This document shows positions 6,727-7,974 of a DNA stretch of 7,974 bases, in pieces; position 1 is the first letter of the stretch, and each line of letters starts with the position of its first letter. A program made the position numbers and the translations under genes. The stretch is taken from assembly GCA_944324625.1 (NCBI GenBank), contig CALUWZ010000076.1, positions 1 through 7,974 on the forward strand. Reading direction: 5' to 3'. Origin of the DNA: an uncultured Mailhella sp. (GTDB lineage Bacteria; Desulfobacterota; Desulfovibrionia; Desulfovibrionales; Desulfovibrionaceae). The notes below the pieces were generated by a model, which had not been told where the DNA came from, did not search any database, and saw only the letters and a list, made by a program, of their open reading frames with translations.

Positions 6727-7282
6727 AATATACAAACTACCTTTTCTTGAAAACAGAACGTATTTGCACAGCACAACCCTGTTTAATTTTTTGCTGCAAA
6801 AAACATCTGCCTGCCATTCTATTTGTTTTAAATTTATAAAACCTATTTACAGTAATGCTTTCTTGCTCGATGCAAATATGACAGATGCGCATTCAATTTT
6901 TCAATATATTGAAAAAAATGAACAAAAAACAATTGCTGTTCATGAACAGCCTATGGTTTTACCTGCAGGACACGAAACATTTAATGAATCCGAAATTGTT
7001 AAAAGGGCAGTTTTTAAAGAAAAACAAATTATTGCCGATATAACAGAAAACAATTTTTTCACTGATTGCATTGCATTGATAAAAGCATTGCATCAGGTTG
7101 AGTGCAAAAAACAAGAATCAGGGCGCTGGATTTTCAGCAGAGCGGATTTAATGCAGCTTCCTGCGCAAGGAACTGTCTGTATTTCATTAATTAAAGTAAT
7201 GCCTCTTCTTTCATGCTGTTCTGTAAAGCAGCAAAATCAAGACCTTGGCAAAATATATTTTTCATGGGTACATAATATATGA
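6719..7282 (+). CDS. unrecognised 187-residue protein between acyltransferase and KAS III
   Basis: I do not recognise this family. The frame is open for 187 residues, starts at ATG 6719 within the end of the acyltransferase gene (8-base overlap) with GGGAA-rich sequence just upstream, and its TGA overlaps the next ATG as ATGA, so it is almost certainly a real, coupled gene. The protein has no signal peptide or membrane span. The N-terminal part (LPFLENRTYLHSTTLFNFLL) and the C-terminal part (SGRWIFSRADL, then alternating hydrophobic strands IVCISLIKVMP-like and KIYFSWVHN) suggest an alpha/beta protein of the size of a small hot-dog-type dehydratase or thioesterase, but that is only a guess from pattern and context. 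Six or so Cys are scattered through it and do not form a clear metal motif. Its DNA is clearly A+T-rich: bases 6721-6780 count to 20 G+C of 60. Confidence 0.75.
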   Translation: MNKIYKLPFLENRTYLHSTTLFNFLLQKTSACHSICFKFIKPIYSNAFLLDANMTDAHSIFQYIEKNEQKTIAVHEQPMVLPAGHETFNESEIVKRAVFKEKQIIADITENNFFTDCIALIKALHQVECKKQESGRWIFSRADLMQLPAQGTVCISLIKVMPLLSCCSVKQQNQDLGKIYFSWVHNI

Positions 7283-7974
7283 TAATTACATCGGCTTTTC
7301 CGCAGCAAATTCTTACCAGTTCTGATATTTATGATTTATGCAGTTGCCCTCTTGAGTTTCAGGAACAGAAACTTGGTATTCAGTCACGGCATATTTTAAA
7401 TTGTGATGAAAGCGCATTTGATTTGGCAGTTCAGGCTTGCGAAAAACTATTTTTAAATTATGAAATCAATAAAGAAAGCATTGATTGCTTGTTATATGTG
7501 ACGCAAACGCCTGAGAAGCGCATTCCGCAGAATTCTTCTTTGCTTCAGCAGGCATTGCAGCTTCCTGTAAGCATATTTGCTTATGACATCAGTCTTGGCT
7601 GTTCAGGATATGTTTATGCTCTCAGCACGGCTAAAGCCTTGATGAAAGAATACGGTTTTAAAAATTCTCTTATAGTTTGCTGTGACTGTTATTCAAAATA
7701 TATCGATAAGACAGATAAAAATACAATGGCTGTTTTTGGTGACGCTGCAACGGCGACATATATCGATGATCCGAATATGATTGGAATAGGTGATTTTGGA
7801 ACAGACGGGAAAAGAGCGCAAGCTATTATGCTTGATAATCGAAATATTTTAACAATGAATGGAAGGGCAGTTTTTGATTTTGCTTTAAAAACAGTTAAAA
7901 AATCTGTTTTGGCATGCCTTGAAAAAAATTCCCTTGATCTTTCTGAAATTGATTATTTTGTTTTTCATCAGGCC
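7279..7974 (+). CDS. 3-oxoacyl-ACP synthase III (KAS III / FabH-like), 3' end missing
   Basis: The frame is open from ATG 7279 to the window end, giving the first 232 residues of a thiolase-fold KAS III enzyme (full length usually about 310-340). The nucleophile is Cys108 in DISLGCSGY. YSKYIDKTDKNTMAVFGDAATA (139-160) matches the conserved loop before GDGA in FabH. FVFHQA at the very end supplies catalytic His230. The third triad residue, Asn in true condensing enzymes, lies beyond the window. The N-terminus is short: KLGIQSRHI aligns with the TGIRERHI segment, but the preceding DEWI-type residues that stack on CoA in FabH are not recognisable. This argues against a housekeeping FabH. KAS III proteins in flagellin glycosylation islands (for example in Pseudomonas) are thought to make or transfer short acyl groups for sugar N-acylation. 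The ATGA overlap ties it to the preceding gene. Confidence 0.87.
   Translation, partial: MIITSAFPQQILTSSDIYDLCSCPLEFQEQKLGIQSRHILNCDESAFDLAVQACEKLFLNYEINKESIDCLLYVTQTPEKRIPQNSSLLQQALQLPVSIFAYDISLGCSGYVYALSTAKALMKEYGFKNSLIVCCDCYSKYIDKTDKNTMAVFGDAATATYIDDPNMIGIGDFGTDGKRAQAIMLDNRNILTMNGRAVFDFALKTVKKSVLACLEKNSLDLSEIDYFVFHQA

Larger units (their letters stand above)
2..7974 (+). other. single polycistronic nonulosonate operon segment
   Basis: All ten genes point the same way. Junctions: pseB/pseC overlap 14 bases, pseC/reductase overlap 4, reductase/methyltransferase gap 4, methyltransferase/aminotransferase gap 9, aminotransferase/pseF gap 8, pseF/TIM-barrel overlap 17, TIM-barrel/acyltransferase gap 1, acyltransferase/unknown overlap 8, unknown/KAS III overlap 4. 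No hairpin followed by a T-run separates genes. Promoter and terminator must lie outside the window. Confidence 0.88.

Overview
The window is a gap-free, one-direction stretch of a bacterial nonulosonic acid (pseudaminic-type) sugar operon. Nine genes and gene fragments lie on the + strand, plus a tenth that runs off the 3' end (ten in all). The largest intergenic gap is 9 bases and five junctions overlap. No RNA gene, CRISPR array, insertion sequence, promoter or terminator is visible, and no stretch longer than 10 bases lacks a gene. The DNA is A+T-leaning (about 40% G+C by eye) and several proteins are rich in cysteine, which fits an anaerobe. Pseudaminic acid most often decorates flagellin, so a motile, flagellated anaerobe (spirochaete, Desulfovibrio relative or Clostridia-type) is a reasonable guess, but the lineage cannot be fixed from the sequence.

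Layout. Positions 2-661: 3' part of pseB (UDP-GlcNAc 4,6-dehydratase/5-epimerase). 648-1751: pseC (PLP 4-aminotransferase). 1748-2638: aldo/keto reductase. 2643-3308: class I SAM methyltransferase. 3318-4631: class III (glutamate-1-semialdehyde aminomutase-like) aminotransferase. 4640-5329: pseF (CMP-pseudaminic acid synthetase). 5313-6080: TIM-barrel metal-dependent sugar isomerase/epimerase-like protein. 6082-6726: NeuD/PglD-type hexapeptide acyltransferase. 6719-7282: unrecognised 187-residue protein. 7279-7974: ketoacyl-ACP synthase III-like enzyme, cut by the window edge just after its catalytic His.

How they may work together. PseB and PseC perform the first two steps of CMP-pseudaminic acid synthesis and PseF the last. 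The middle steps (PseH acetyltransferase, PseG hydrolase, PseI synthase) are not in view and must lie outside or be replaced; the NeuD-type acyltransferase is a candidate stand-in for PseH. The remaining genes (reductase, methyltransferase, second aminotransferase, TIM-barrel enzyme, unknown protein and KAS III) are not part of the standard pathway. They look like a tailoring module that builds and attaches an unusual, perhaps methylated, acyl or amino substituent on the nonulosonate. That hypothesis is the most interesting aspect of the window. It is an inference from gene families and context, not something the sequence proves.
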